The notes: generated by a model not told the origin, from the letters alone. Shown: positions 37,944 to 46,865, numbered from the stretch's first letter. The stretch: DNA of 64,000 nucleotides from Myroides odoratus (GCF_001549985.1 NZ_LROZ01000001.1:620001-684000), one strand, 5' to 3'. Translations and numbers: made by a program.

Positions 37944-38079
37944 AATCTGTCTTTTTAAATTAAATAATCTCTCATTATTTTTTAGCAAAAAACACACCAA
38001 ACCCAAGGGGTTATCCCCATTTACCTTCTAAAATATTTACTTATTACAAGTATTATTTGTAATTTGCAATAAAAAATTC

Positions 38080-39606
38080 ATGGATACTACAATTAACAAG
38101 ATTGAACTTCGCAACCTCCAACTTGACGATTATTTGGAGCTTAAAAATTCAATGCTTGAATCCTATACGGGAATGGAAGACCCTTATTGGAATAAAAGTG
38201 AGATAGAAAACCTACTGAGTATTTTCCCAGAAGGACAGTTGGTCGTTTTAGTGGATGATATTGTTGTAGGATCGGCGCTTTCTATTATCATTGATGAGAA
38301 GAAAGCCATGTCCACCCATAATTACGATCAAATTACAGGTTATTCTTCTTTTAGTACACACAACCCTAAAGGGAATATTTTATACGGGATTGACGTTTTT
38401 ATTCACCCAAAATATAGAGGATTGCGCCTAGGTCGTCGTTTATATGATGCACGAAAAGAATTGTGTGAACAACTCAACTTAAAATCGATTGTATTTGCAG
38501 GAAGAATCCCGAAATACGCCAAATATGCGAATGAACTTACACCCAAACAATACCTAGAAAAAGTTAGGGCGAAAGAAATTAATGACCCTGTGATGTCCTT
38601 CCAAATGTCGAATGACTTTCACATGGTTCGCTTAATGCGCAATTACCTTGATGGAGATAAAGAATCGAAAGATTATGCTGTTTTATTAGAGTGGAATAAC
38701 ATCTACTACGAAAAAGAAGTACAGCTCATCAATACCAAAAAGAGTGTGGTTCGCTTGGGGCTAATTCAATGGCAAATGCGTCCATTCAATGATTTAGAGG
38801 AATTCTTTGATCAAGCTGAATTTTTTATCAATGCAGTATCTGATTACGAAAGTGATTTTGCCATGTTCCCGGAGTTGTTTACAGCGCCTTTAATGGCTGC
38901 CTATAACCACTTATCCGAGGCAGACTCTATTCGTGAACTCGCTCGTTATACGACACCTATTCGCAAGCGATTCCAAGAATTTGCTATTTCGTACAACATC
39001 AATATTATCTCCGGTAGTATGCCGTATATCATTGATGGAACATTATACAATGTTGGTTTCCTTTGCAAACGCGATGGAACCTATGAAATGTATTCGAAAA
39101 TTCACATTACCCCAAATGAGGTTCACTATTGGGGAATGCAAGGAGGCTCAGCCATCCAAACCTTTGATACCGATTGTGGAAAAATCGGAATTATCGTTTG
39201 TTATGATGTGGAATTCCCAGAATTACCGCGTTTACTTGCAGAAGAAGGAATGGAAATCCTGTTTGTTCCTTTCTTAACGGATACACAAAACGGATATACC
39301 CGTGTTCGCAACTGTGCCGCTGCACGTGCCATTGAAAATGAGTGCTATGTAGCCATTGCAGGATGTGTGGGTAACTTACCAAAAGTAAATAACATGGACA
39401 TCCAGTTTGCGCAAGCCGCTGTATTCACCCCTTCTGATTTTGCCTTCCCTACCAATGGAGTCAAAGCAGAAGCAACCCCAAATACTGAGATGACGCTAAT
39501 TGTCGATGTCAACCTAGACTTATTGAAGGAATTACATGAACACGGAAGTGTTCGTATCATGAAGGATAGACGTTTAGATTTATACGATTTACAGAAAAAG
39601 AAATAA
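38080..39606 (+). CDS. GNAT acetyltransferase fused to carbon-nitrogen hydrolase
   Basis: A 508-residue two-domain protein. The N-terminal GNAT domain (about 5-210) has the acetyl-CoA loop in HPKYRGLRLGRRLYDARKE. The C-terminal nitrilase-superfamily domain (about 225-505) has a full catalytic triad: Glu in MFPELFTAPL, Lys in SKIHITPNE and Cys in IIVCYDVEFPELPRL. This fusion is annotated in other Bacteroidota; its substrates are unknown. An acyl or amide transfer between the two sites is imaginable but unproven. It stands alone, divergent from ssb, with a terminator behind it. Confidence 0.9.
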   Translation: MDTTINKIELRNLQLDDYLELKNSMLESYTGMEDPYWNKSEIENLLSIFPEGQLVVLVDDIVVGSALSIIIDEKKAMSTHNYDQITGYSSFSTHNPKGNILYGIDVFIHPKYRGLRLGRRLYDARKELCEQLNLKSIVFAGRIPKYAKYANELTPKQYLEKVRAKEINDPVMSFQMSNDFHMVRLMRNYLDGDKESKDYAVLLEWNNIYYEKEVQLINTKKSVVRLGLIQWQMRPFNDLEEFFDQAEFFINAVSDYESDFAMFPELFTAPLMAAYNHLSEADSIRELARYTTPIRKRFQEFAISYNINIISGSMPYIIDGTLYNVGFLCKRDGTYEMYSKIHITPNEVHYWGMQGGSAIQTFDTDCGKIGIIVCYDVEFPELPRLLAEEGMEILFVPFLTDTQNGYTRVRNCAAARAIENECYVAIAGCVGNLPKVNNMDIQFAQAAVFTPSDFAFPTNGVKAEATPNTEMTLIVDVNLDLLKELHEHGSVRIMKDRRLDLYDLQKKK

Positions 39607-39628
39607 TTTATTTTTCTTCAACTGATAG

Positions 39629-39657
39629 AAAAGCTTGAGTAACCCTCAAGCTTTTTT
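39629..39657 (+). terminator. Terminator of the GNAT/nitrilase gene
   Basis: AAGCTTGAG (39631-39639) and CTCAAGCTT (39645-39653) with loop TAACC and a T run. Confidence 0.9.
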
Positions 39658-39816
39658 CTTTTTGATCTTCTGCCAGGTAGTACGTCATTTTGCGCTAAAA
39701 ATTAGCATGTTTCGGATTTTAGAACTGATAAAACCTAGCGATATTTGTTGTCAGTTGACAGCGTATAAAAAGTGAATGGTAAGAAGTGCATTAGGAAAGG
39801 GTTTATAGTAGTTTTG

Positions 39817-39935
39817 TTGGACATTCCTTGGACAATGCTTGGATTATACTAGGAAAATATACCTATTTATCGAAGGAATGTCCTAGTAAAGTCGAAGGAA
39901 AGTCCAAGAAGTATTGAAGGAAACTCGAAAGAACC
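39817..39935. repeat. 11-bp tandem repeats with central inversion
   Basis: Units TTGGACATTCC, TTGGACAATGC and TTGGATTATAC follow at exact 11-bp steps from 39817. After about 20 bp of decayed sequence the array continues from 39870 as TCGAAGGAATG, TCCTAGTAAAG, TCGAAGGAAAG, TCCAAGAAGTA, TTGAAGGAAAC and TCGAAAGAACC, also in 11-bp steps but in reverse-complement orientation. GGACATTCCTT (39819-39829) and AAGGAATGTCC (39873-39883) are a perfect 11-bp inverted repeat. There is no gene in this stretch, which belongs to a 458-bp intergenic region. Confidence 0.8.
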
Positions 39936-39981
39936 TTATTCAACTCCCTAAGCTATCTCTTTATGAACCTAGTTTTGGAGT

Positions 39982-40057
39982 AAAGTTGAAAAGTGAGAAG
40001 TGAAAAGATGAATTCAAAAACCGTACACTGTAAACCGTTAACCGTACACTGTAAACC
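39982..40057. repeat. Two adjacent heptamer runs before the ada-like gene
   Basis: A purine-rich run (AAAGTTG, AAAAGTG, AGAAGTG, AAAAGAT; 39982-40009) is followed by GTACACT, GTAAACC, GTTAACC, GTACACT and GTAAACC (40023-40057). The second run is the reverse complement of the GTTTAC family at 13967. It lies 7 bp upstream of ATG 40065. Confidence 0.75.
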
Positions 40058-40064
40058 AAAGATT

Positions 40065-40943
40065 ATGAAAGAAGCAACCTTAAACTATACTCGTATTGCT
40101 GAAGCGATTGAATACATTCAGACAAACTTCAAAAGACAACCTCGTTTAGAAGAAGTTGCGAATGCTTTACATTTAAGTCCAGCGCATTTTCAGCGCTTAT
40201 TTACAGCATGGGCAGGTACTAGTCCAAAGAAATTCCTACAATTTACTAGTTTAGAATATGCAAAATGGTTACTCAAGGAGCAACAAGTAACCTTATTTGA
40301 TGCCACCTTTGAAACAGGTTTATCCAGCACCAGTCGTTTGCATGATTTGTTTATTACCTTAGAAGGGATGACACCCGCAGAGTATCAACATGGGGGACAG
40401 CAACTGACCATTAATTACAGCTTTGCTTCTAGTTTTTTTGGTCCCATTTTGATTGCTTCAACGGCAAAAGGGATTTGTCACCTCGTCTTTGTTACAGCAG
40501 AAGAAGCAGTAGCCTTACAAGAACTGAAAGCGAAATTCCCTCAGGCTACCTTTCGAGCGCAAACCGATCAGTTACAACTTCAAGCCCTACAAATCTTTCA
40601 ACAAGGTAAACCCGATTTGAATCAAATCAAATTACACTTGAAAGGAACGGAGTTCCAACTCAAAGTTTGGCAAAGCTTACTTGCAGTGCCTATGGGAAAA
40701 CTAACTACGTATGGAACTATTGCACAAGCGATCGATAATCCAAAAGCATCCAGAGCCGTGGGTACAGCGATTGGAAACAATCCCGTAGCCTTTTTAATCC
40801 CGTGTCATCGCGTTATTCAATCCTCGGGTGTCTTTGGTAATTATATGTGGGGAGCGACGCGTAAAACGGCTATTATAGGCTGGGAGGGCGCACAAGTATA
40901 TGGAAATAACGAATCAAAAAACAGTACTGATGGACTTATTTAA
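40065..40943 (+). CDS. AraC-type HTH fused to methylated-DNA--protein-cysteine methyltransferase (Ada-like)
   Basis: A 292-residue protein. The N-terminal AraC helix-turn-helix pair (about 5-105) contains RLEEVANALHLSPAHFQRLF and GMTPAEYQHG. The C-terminal MGMT domain holds the alkyl-acceptor cysteine in IPCHRVIQSSG, with the arginine-finger helix region SRAVGTAIGNNP. The N-terminal zinc-binding Ada domain that senses methyl-phosphotriesters is missing, so induction may differ from E. coli Ada. ATG 40065 is chosen because the longer frame would translate heptamer repeat DNA into a repetitive TVHCKP peptide. It overlaps alkB, giving an alkylation-repair unit. Confidence 0.9.
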   Translation: MKEATLNYTRIAEAIEYIQTNFKRQPRLEEVANALHLSPAHFQRLFTAWAGTSPKKFLQFTSLEYAKWLLKEQQVTLFDATFETGLSSTSRLHDLFITLEGMTPAEYQHGGQQLTINYSFASSFFGPILIASTAKGICHLVFVTAEEAVALQELKAKFPQATFRAQTDQLQLQALQIFQQGKPDLNQIKLHLKGTEFQLKVWQSLLAVPMGKLTTYGTIAQAIDNPKASRAVGTAIGNNPVAFLIPCHRVIQSSGVFGNYMWGATRKTAIIGWEGAQVYGNNESKNSTDGLI

Positions 40944-41538
40944 TTCTTTGGAAGATACAAAACACAATTACTTGCCTTATGGTGGGACCGTTCACTTCTA
41001 TGGCTTTCTTTTAACGGCTGAAGAATCTTCGTTCTATTTTGAGCATTTACTTCACCATATTGAATGGAAAAATGATGAAGCCATCATCTTTGGTAAAAAG
41101 GTAATCACAAAGCGCAAAGTGGCTTGGTATGGTTCACAAGCCTTCCCTTACACCTATTCTAACGTAACCAAACTTGCTTTACCGTGGACCCCTGAATTAT
41201 TGGAATTGAAAACGCGTATTGAACAAGCAACAGGAGAAACGTATAACTCTTGCTTGTTAAACCTGTATCACGATGGAAGTGAAGGTATGGCTTGGCACAG
41301 TGATGGAGAAAAGGATTTAAAGAAAAATGGCGCTATTGCTTCTTTGAGTTTAGGGGCGACGCGAAAATTTTTTTTCAAACACAAATCCACAGCCGAAAAA
41401 GTTGAATTTACCTTAGCCAGTGGGCACCTGCTCGTCATGAAAGATGAAACGCAAACATTTTGGTTGCATCGCTTACCTCCGACCAAAGTCGTCCATCATC
41501 CAAGAGTCAACTTGACGTTCCGTACCATTGAGAAATAA
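40900..41538 (+). CDS. alkB: AlkB-type 2-oxoglutarate-dependent DNA dioxygenase
   Basis: A 212-residue Fe(II)/2-oxoglutarate enzyme that removes alkyl groups from N1-A and N3-C by oxidation. The iron ligands are visible in MAWHSDGEKDL (His-x-Asp) and in the later His near VVHHPR, with the 2-oxoglutarate arginine in RVNLTFRTIEK. Family segments YNSCLLNLYHDGSEGM and GATRKFFFKHK are present. The gene overlaps the ada-like stop: ATG 40900 gives 44 bp of overlap, and the alternative ATG 40930 (MDLFNSLEDT) gives 14 bp and 202 residues; either is possible. Coupled translation with the MGMT fusion is likely. Confidence 0.9.
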   Translation: MEITNQKTVLMDLFNSLEDTKHNYLPYGGTVHFYGFLLTAEESSFYFEHLLHHIEWKNDEAIIFGKKVITKRKVAWYGSQAFPYTYSNVTKLALPWTPELLELKTRIEQATGETYNSCLLNLYHDGSEGMAWHSDGEKDLKKNGAIASLSLGATRKFFFKHKSTAEKVEFTLASGHLLVMKDETQTFWLHRLPPTKVVHHPRVNLTFRTIEK

Positions 41539-41569
41539 AAAAACAGCTCCCAAACACACAGAGAGCTGT
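41535..41569 (-). terminator. Terminator between alkB and the MBL-rhodanese gene
   Basis: ACAGCTC (41543-41549) and GAGCTGT (41563-41569), 13-nt loop. The T run lies on the minus strand, so it should mainly stop transcription of the convergent MBL gene, 82 bp after its stop. Confidence 0.6.
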
Positions 41570-41650
41570 CTTAAACTAAAAACATAATAACCATTCTTAT
41601 GATCCAACTGAAGAGAACCACAAGAATGTCTAAACAACTGAATTACTATT

Positions 41651-43069
41651 TTATAACAAGGAAGTAGGACATACAAAAGCAGTCTTATCTAATGTTGTTA
41701 CAGGGGCGATCGCTTGAAAGCCTCCAACAACATCTACTACCTTTAAAAAACCTTGTGCTCGTAACATGGAAGCTGCAATCATACTGCGATATCCTCCTGC
41801 ACAATACACAACTTGTATTTGTTCTTTATCTAAGGTGTTCATTTTTTCTTCCAATGTATTCAAGGAAACAAAAACAGAAGAAACCAAATGTTCTGCTTTA
41901 TACTCGCTTTCTTTTCGGACATCAACCAGTATAGGTTTCTCCTTTTCGATATAAGCATCTAATTGCTCTGCTGTCAAACGTGAAATCTCATGTAAAGGTC
42001 TATTCGCTTTTTTCCAAGTATCTATCCCTCCCTCTAAGAATCCAACTGTATGATCGTATCCCACACGAGATAAGCGAATCATACTTTCTTCTTCTTTTCC
42101 TGGATCCGTAATCAACACAATTGGTTGTTGAATATCTTTAATCAACTCCCCTACCCATACTGCAAAAGGACCATTCAATCCAATATTAATACTTTGGGGA
42201 ATAAACCCTGAAGCAAAGTCTTGCGGTGATCGAGTATCCAAAATAAACACTTCTCCTGTAGCGAGCATCGCATCAAACATAGCTAAAGTCAATGGTTTGT
42301 ATGCGCGATCTAATACTTCATCTAACTGTTCATAGCCACCTATATTAAGCAAGACATTTTTCGGAAAATATTGAGGAGGAACTGCCAACCCAGTTAATAC
42401 CTCTTCCACAAACTCATCTTCCGACATATCAGCGCGAAGGGCATAATTTGTTTTTTTCTGATTGCCCAATGTATCGGTTGTTTCCTTGCTCATATTTTTA
42501 CCACATGCACTTCCCGCTCCATGATTTGGATAAACGATAAGATGATCGGGTAATGGCATAATTTTATGACGTAGCGACTGATATAAATGTCTTGCTAGTT
42601 TTTCTTGCGTCAGTTCTGATTTGACCAACTGCACCAAATCAGGTCGTCCTACATCTCCAATAAACAACGTATCTCCAGTAATAATAGCATGAGGTTCTCC
42701 TGCTTCATCAAAAATCAAATATGTACTACTTTCCATGGTATGCCCTGGTGTATGCAACACTTGTATTTTTACCCCTCCTACACGAAACACTTGGTTATCT
42801 GTTGCAATAATCGCCTCATAATTGGGTGATGCGGTTGGGCCAAATACAATTTGTGCTCCTGTTTTTTGCATCAAGTCCAAATGTCCACTCACAAAATCGG
42901 CATGAAAATGCGTTTCAAAAACATACTTAATTGAGGCTTTATCTTCTGCTGCTCGATTGATATAAGGTTGTACATCACGCAAAGGGTCAAAAATGGCCGC
43001 TTCGCCTTGACTTGAAAGATAATAGGCCGCATGCGCTATACATCCCGTATAAATTTGTTCGATTTTCAT
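41651..43069 (-). CDS. MBL-fold hydrolase fused to two rhodanese domains
   Basis: A 472-residue protein. The metallo-beta-lactamase domain (about 1-240) has THFHADFVSGH, the glyoxalase II/persulfide dioxygenase form of the HxHxDH motif, plus VLHTPGHTMES and ITGDTLFIGDVGRPD. Two rhodanese domains follow. The first (about 265-355) has Asp where the catalytic cysteine should be (LITDPGKEEE) and is presumably inactive; the second (about 370-455) keeps the cysteine in VVYCAGGYRS. By family this suggests persulfide or glutathione-persulfide handling in sulfide metabolism; this is inference. It is divergent from the aconitase gene. Confidence 0.9.
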   Translation of the reverse strand: MKIEQIYTGCIAHAAYYLSSQGEAAIFDPLRDVQPYINRAAEDKASIKYVFETHFHADFVSGHLDLMQKTGAQIVFGPTASPNYEAIIATDNQVFRVGGVKIQVLHTPGHTMESSTYLIFDEAGEPHAIITGDTLFIGDVGRPDLVQLVKSELTQEKLARHLYQSLRHKIMPLPDHLIVYPNHGAGSACGKNMSKETTDTLGNQKKTNYALRADMSEDEFVEEVLTGLAVPPQYFPKNVLLNIGGYEQLDEVLDRAYKPLTLAMFDAMLATGEVFILDTRSPQDFASGFIPQSINIGLNGPFAVWVGELIKDIQQPIVLITDPGKEEESMIRLSRVGYDHTVGFLEGGIDTWKKANRPLHEISRLTAEQLDAYIEKEKPILVDVRKESEYKAEHLVSSVFVSLNTLEEKMNTLDKEQIQVVYCAGGYRSMIAASMLRAQGFLKVVDVVGGFQAIAPVTTLDKTAFVCPTSLL

Positions 43070-43141
43070 GATTCACTATTTTGTTATGTAAAAGTAATTC
43101 ATCCTCAGGGGGTTAAAAATGACAATTATCATGAATCTTTC

Positions 43142-43175
43142 AGGGATTTTAGATTTATTTTAAGATTAAATCCCT
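43142..43175. promoter_or_regulatory. AGGGATTT-N18-AAATCCCT palindrome in a divergent promoter region
   Basis: Perfect 8-bp arms at 43142-43149 and 43168-43175. It sits midway in the 161-bp gap between the MBL-rhodanese gene and aconitase, so it could be an operator for either or a hairpin. A weak -7 match (TAAATTGG) lies at 43208-43215, before aconitase. Confidence 0.35.
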
Positions 43176-43230
43176 CTTCTTCCCAGAGAGAATCCATTAT
43201 TTTTTTGTAAATTGGGAAAAACTAACAATT

Positions 43231-45963
43231 ATGAAGAATTACAAAATAGCCTCGCTTAAAAAGCTACAAGATGAGGGCAAAGACATTCATCGTTTGCCTT
43301 TTTCAATTCGTATTCTATTGGAGAACGTATTGCGAAATCACGACGGATTTGCTATTACAGATGAGCATATCGATACGTTAGTCAACTGGCAACCTCAACC
43401 TACGGATAAAGACATCCCTTTTAAACCTGCTCGTGTATTGATGCAAGATTTTACGGGTGTTCCTGGCGTAGTGGATTTAGCTTCTTTACGTGCAGAGTAT
43501 GTGCGTCAAGGAAAAAATGGAGAGAAAATTACTCCGGCTATTCCTGTTGATTTAGTCATTGACCATTCGGTACAAGTGGATTATTTTGGAACAGATTACG
43601 CCTATAAAGAAAATGTAACCAAAGAATATGAACGCAATGCCGAACGTTATGAACTACTGAAATGGGCACAACAAGAATTAAAAGGATTTACTGTTGTACC
43701 ACCAGGAATGGGTATTTGCCACCAAGTAAACTTAGAATATCTCGCAAAAGGGGTTATCAATAGAGATGGTTGGTTATTCCCAGATACTTTAGTAGGTACA
43801 GATTCTCACACCCCTATGGTTAACGGAATTGGAGTTATTGCATGGGGAGTTGGAGGTATTGAGGCAGAAGCAGCGATGCTAGGTCAACCCATATACTTTA
43901 CTTGTCCAGAGGTTGTAGGACTTAAACTAACTGGAAAAATACCAGAAGGAGCCACTGCGACTGATATGGTATTATCCATTACAAAAATACTGCGCAAACA
44001 AGGTGTCGTAGGTAAATTCGTAGAAGTTTTTGGAGATGGTTTAGATCATCTTTCTGTAACTGATCGCGCAACAATTTCCAATATGTCTCCTGAATTTGGA
44101 TGTACAGTTACCTACTTCCCTATTGACAATCAGACGTTACACTATATGCGTCAAACCAACCGCGATGAAAACCACGTGCAACTAGTAGAAGAATACTGTA
44201 AAGAAAATCTTTTATGGCGTACTGGTAAAGAAGACATCACGTATTCTGCTGTTGTAGAACTAGATCTAAACACCTTAGAACCAACAGTATCAGGTCCAAA
44301 ACGTCCACAAGATAAAATCTTAGTACGCGAATTAGATCAAACTTTCTCTACTTTATTAGAAGAAGAATACAATCGTGCTTATGTATCTGTGAAAGACAGA
44401 CGTGAATCAGCTTGGTTATCAGAAGGAGGATCAGGAACTGAATTTATATACAAACAGGCAGAAAAACCTACAAATGAACGAACTGAAGTAGTCAAAGAAA
44501 ATATGCGTGCAGTTCGCATCAAACAGAAAAACAAAGAATATGTATTAAGTGACGGTAGTATTGTGCTTGCAGCAATTACTAGCTGTACCAATACATCCAA
44601 TCCTGAAGTAATGATTGGTGCTGGATTAGTGGCTCGAAAAGCCATACAACGCGGATTGCGTACAAAATCATGGGTTAAAACTAGTTTAGCCCCAGGATCT
44701 AAAGTAGTTACACATTACTTAGATCGTTCAGGTCTATCTGAAGATTTAGAAGCTTTGCGCTTCCACACTGTAGGATATGGTTGTACGTCTTGTATTGGAA
44801 ATAGTGGACCATTACCTGCTCCTATTGCAGAAGCCGTACACCAAGGTGATTTGGTTGTAGCTTCTGTATTATCAGGAAATAGAAACTTTGAAGCAAGGGT
44901 TCATCCTCAAGTAAAAATGAACTTCTTGATGTCACCTATGCTGGTTGTTGCCTATGCATTAGTAGGTCGTGTGGATATCAACTTAATGACGGATCCGTTG
45001 GATTATGATCCAAATGGAGAGCCTGTATATTTAAGAGATATTTGGCCAACACATGAAGAAATTAGAGCAGTTATCAACGACTCTTTAAAACGCGAAGACT
45101 TTAAAGAAGTGTACGATCAAATTTTTGAAGGAGAAGAAAACTGGAAGAATCTTCATGCTCCAACAGGCGCTAGTTTTGAGTGGAATCCATCCTCTACTTA
45201 TATTCGTCATGCTCCATTCTTTGAAAACCTTCCGAAAGAACCTAAACCTTTAACAGATATCGCGAGCGCACGTGTGTTACTGTACTTAGGTGATTCCGTA
45301 ACTACAGATCATATTTCACCTGCAGGTTCTTTCAATGAAGAATCAGCAGCAGGGAAATACTTATTGTCACAAGGGGTTAAACCCGAAGACTTTAACTCCT
45401 ATGGATCTAGACGTGGAAATCATGAGGTGATGATGAGAGGAACGTTTGCCAATGTCCGCATCAAGAATAAAGTAGCACAACGCGAAGGAGGATATAGTAC
45501 CTATTTCCCAACGAATGAATCGTTGACCGTATATGATACTGCGATGAAGTATAAAGAAACGGAAACACCGCTGATTGTACTCGCTGGAAAAGAATATGGT
45601 AGTGGTTCTTCTCGTGACTGGGCAGCAAAAGGGGCTTATCTCTTGGGAATTAAAGCGGTTATTGCCGAAAGTTTTGAGCGTATTCACCGCAGTAACTTAA
45701 TTGGAATGGGAATTGCTCCTTTGCAGTTCTTACCCAATCAATCTGCAGAAAACTTAGGATTAACAGGAAAAGAAACGTATACTATTACAGGACTAGCTGA
45801 AAATCTAACTCCACATAAAATAGTAGAAGTAACCGCAGTCAATGAGGCTAATCAAACGATTAAATTCCAAACCTTAGCTCGATTCGATTCACTGATTGAA
45901 ATTGAATACTATAAAAATGATGGAATTCTTCAATATGTATTAAGGGATTTCTTGAAAAACTAA
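43231..45963 (+). CDS. acnA: Aconitate hydratase A
   Basis: A 910-residue TCA-cycle enzyme that converts citrate to isocitrate through cis-aconitate. The [4Fe-4S] ligands are Cys in AITSCTNTSNP and the two cysteines of GYGCTSCIGNSGPLP. The start (LKKLQDEGKDIHRLPFSIRILLENVLRN) and the DLVIDHSVQVD, GTDSHTPMVNG and GSSRDWAAKGAYLLGIKAVIAESFERIHRSNLIGMG segments, quoted only in part here, identify the AcnA/IRP1 branch. Length is normal. A bidirectional terminator follows. Confidence 0.97.
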   Translation: MKNYKIASLKKLQDEGKDIHRLPFSIRILLENVLRNHDGFAITDEHIDTLVNWQPQPTDKDIPFKPARVLMQDFTGVPGVVDLASLRAEYVRQGKNGEKITPAIPVDLVIDHSVQVDYFGTDYAYKENVTKEYERNAERYELLKWAQQELKGFTVVPPGMGICHQVNLEYLAKGVINRDGWLFPDTLVGTDSHTPMVNGIGVIAWGVGGIEAEAAMLGQPIYFTCPEVVGLKLTGKIPEGATATDMVLSITKILRKQGVVGKFVEVFGDGLDHLSVTDRATISNMSPEFGCTVTYFPIDNQTLHYMRQTNRDENHVQLVEEYCKENLLWRTGKEDITYSAVVELDLNTLEPTVSGPKRPQDKILVRELDQTFSTLLEEEYNRAYVSVKDRRESAWLSEGGSGTEFIYKQAEKPTNERTEVVKENMRAVRIKQKNKEYVLSDGSIVLAAITSCTNTSNPEVMIGAGLVARKAIQRGLRTKSWVKTSLAPGSKVVTHYLDRSGLSEDLEALRFHTVGYGCTSCIGNSGPLPAPIAEAVHQGDLVVASVLSGNRNFEARVHPQVKMNFLMSPMLVVAYALVGRVDINLMTDPLDYDPNGEPVYLRDIWPTHEEIRAVINDSLKREDFKEVYDQIFEGEENWKNLHAPTGASFEWNPSSTYIRHAPFFENLPKEPKPLTDIASARVLLYLGDSVTTDHISPAGSFNEESAAGKYLLSQGVKPEDFNSYGSRRGNHEVMMRGTFANVRIKNKVAQREGGYSTYFPTNESLTVYDTAMKYKETETPLIVLAGKEYGSGSSRDWAAKGAYLLGIKAVIAESFERIHRSNLIGMGIAPLQFLPNQSAENLGLTGKETYTITGLAENLTPHKIVEVTAVNEANQTIKFQTLARFDSLIEIEYYKNDGILQYVLRDFLKN

Positions 45964-45968
45964 ATAAC

Positions 45969-46000
45969 AAAAGGCTGTTCCGCGGAACAGCCTTTTTTTT
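45969..46000. terminator. Bidirectional terminator, acnA / response regulator
   Basis: AAAAGGCTGTTCC and GGAACAGCCTTTT form a near-perfect palindrome around GC at 45982, with T runs in both directions. The response-regulator stop codon overlaps the end of the structure. Confidence 0.92.
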
Positions 46001-46658
46001 ATACAAAACCTTGTTTAATTGCTTCTTGCAAGAGGGTTGCTGAATCTGGTACACCAAAAGCCGCTTTCATTTTAGCAAGGCGCTTTTTGATTGTTGGTGC
46101 AGATAAAGGCACATATTGGTCTAAGTCAATCAGCTTATGCCCTTTTGCTAATAACAGCAAAATTGCTCGATTATAATCGTCATACATCACTTCCTTAGCA
46201 ACCATTTCTTCCAGACACTTCTTTACCAACGGACTTTGATAATCATGTCCCGTAATAACCAAGCGAACAACATCAATTAATACTTGAGGTGTTATCTCCT
46301 TTTTGCCAATAATACTTGTAGGTTTAATGTTTTTTACGATATCATAAATTGTCAATATCTCTGTATGTCCCGTGATGGTAATAGTTCGACACGTAGGCAT
46401 CTCTGTCTTAATATAGCGGATGATATCTCCCCCATCTTCCCATTTCGATTCCTCTCCTTTGGGCAATGAAAAGTCCACAAGTGCGAGATCATAGGGTTCT
46501 TTATGAGCAATTGCTTGATCAATTTTTTGCTTTGCCTCAGTACAATCGAATGCTTTTTCAAAAATATAACCTTGAGCAAATTCAGCATGACTCAGCAATG
46601 CCATTCGATATCCTTCTAAAATCAGAGGATGATCATCTACCAACAAAATTCTTTTCAT
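45999..46658 (-). CDS. Orphan response regulator with LuxR-like C-terminus
   Basis: A 219-residue protein. The receiver domain has D8-D9 in LLVDDHPLILEGY, phospho-acceptor D62 in LALVDFSLPKGEE and the lysine in IIGKKEI. The C-terminal domain (about 155-219) resembles a NarL/LuxR helix-turn-helix (YVPLSAPTIKKRLAKMKAAF), with the usual TIKKRLxKMK recognition part. No kinase gene is adjacent. The 259-bp gap upstream to asd holds only the asd terminator. Confidence 0.85.
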   Translation of the reverse strand: MKRILLVDDHPLILEGYRMALLSHAEFAQGYIFEKAFDCTEAKQKIDQAIAHKEPYDLALVDFSLPKGEESKWEDGGDIIRYIKTEMPTCRTITITGHTEILTIYDIVKNIKPTSIIGKKEITPQVLIDVVRLVITGHDYQSPLVKKCLEEMVAKEVMYDDYNRAILLLLAKGHKLIDLDQYVPLSAPTIKKRLAKMKAAFGVPDSATLLQEAIKQGFV

Positions 46659-46865
46659 ACAACAATCTTTACTATCTTAAATTAAGTTTTTGAAACGCTA
46701 TGCTGTAACCCCCTTAATCAATTCCCCAAAAAGATTAAAAGTTCAGAATAGACATAACGACTATTCCTCGCTAATGTAATAAAAAAACGTCCTTCCTTTT
46801 CTATTCTTCATTCCCATTTGGTCATTTTTATCCTAAAAGTATCATCCATTACTTCATTAAAAGCA

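Noticed and set aside
38933..39277. 114-codon frame inside the nitrilase domain
   Set aside because: An alternate frame of a strongly supported gene, without its own start context or promoter.
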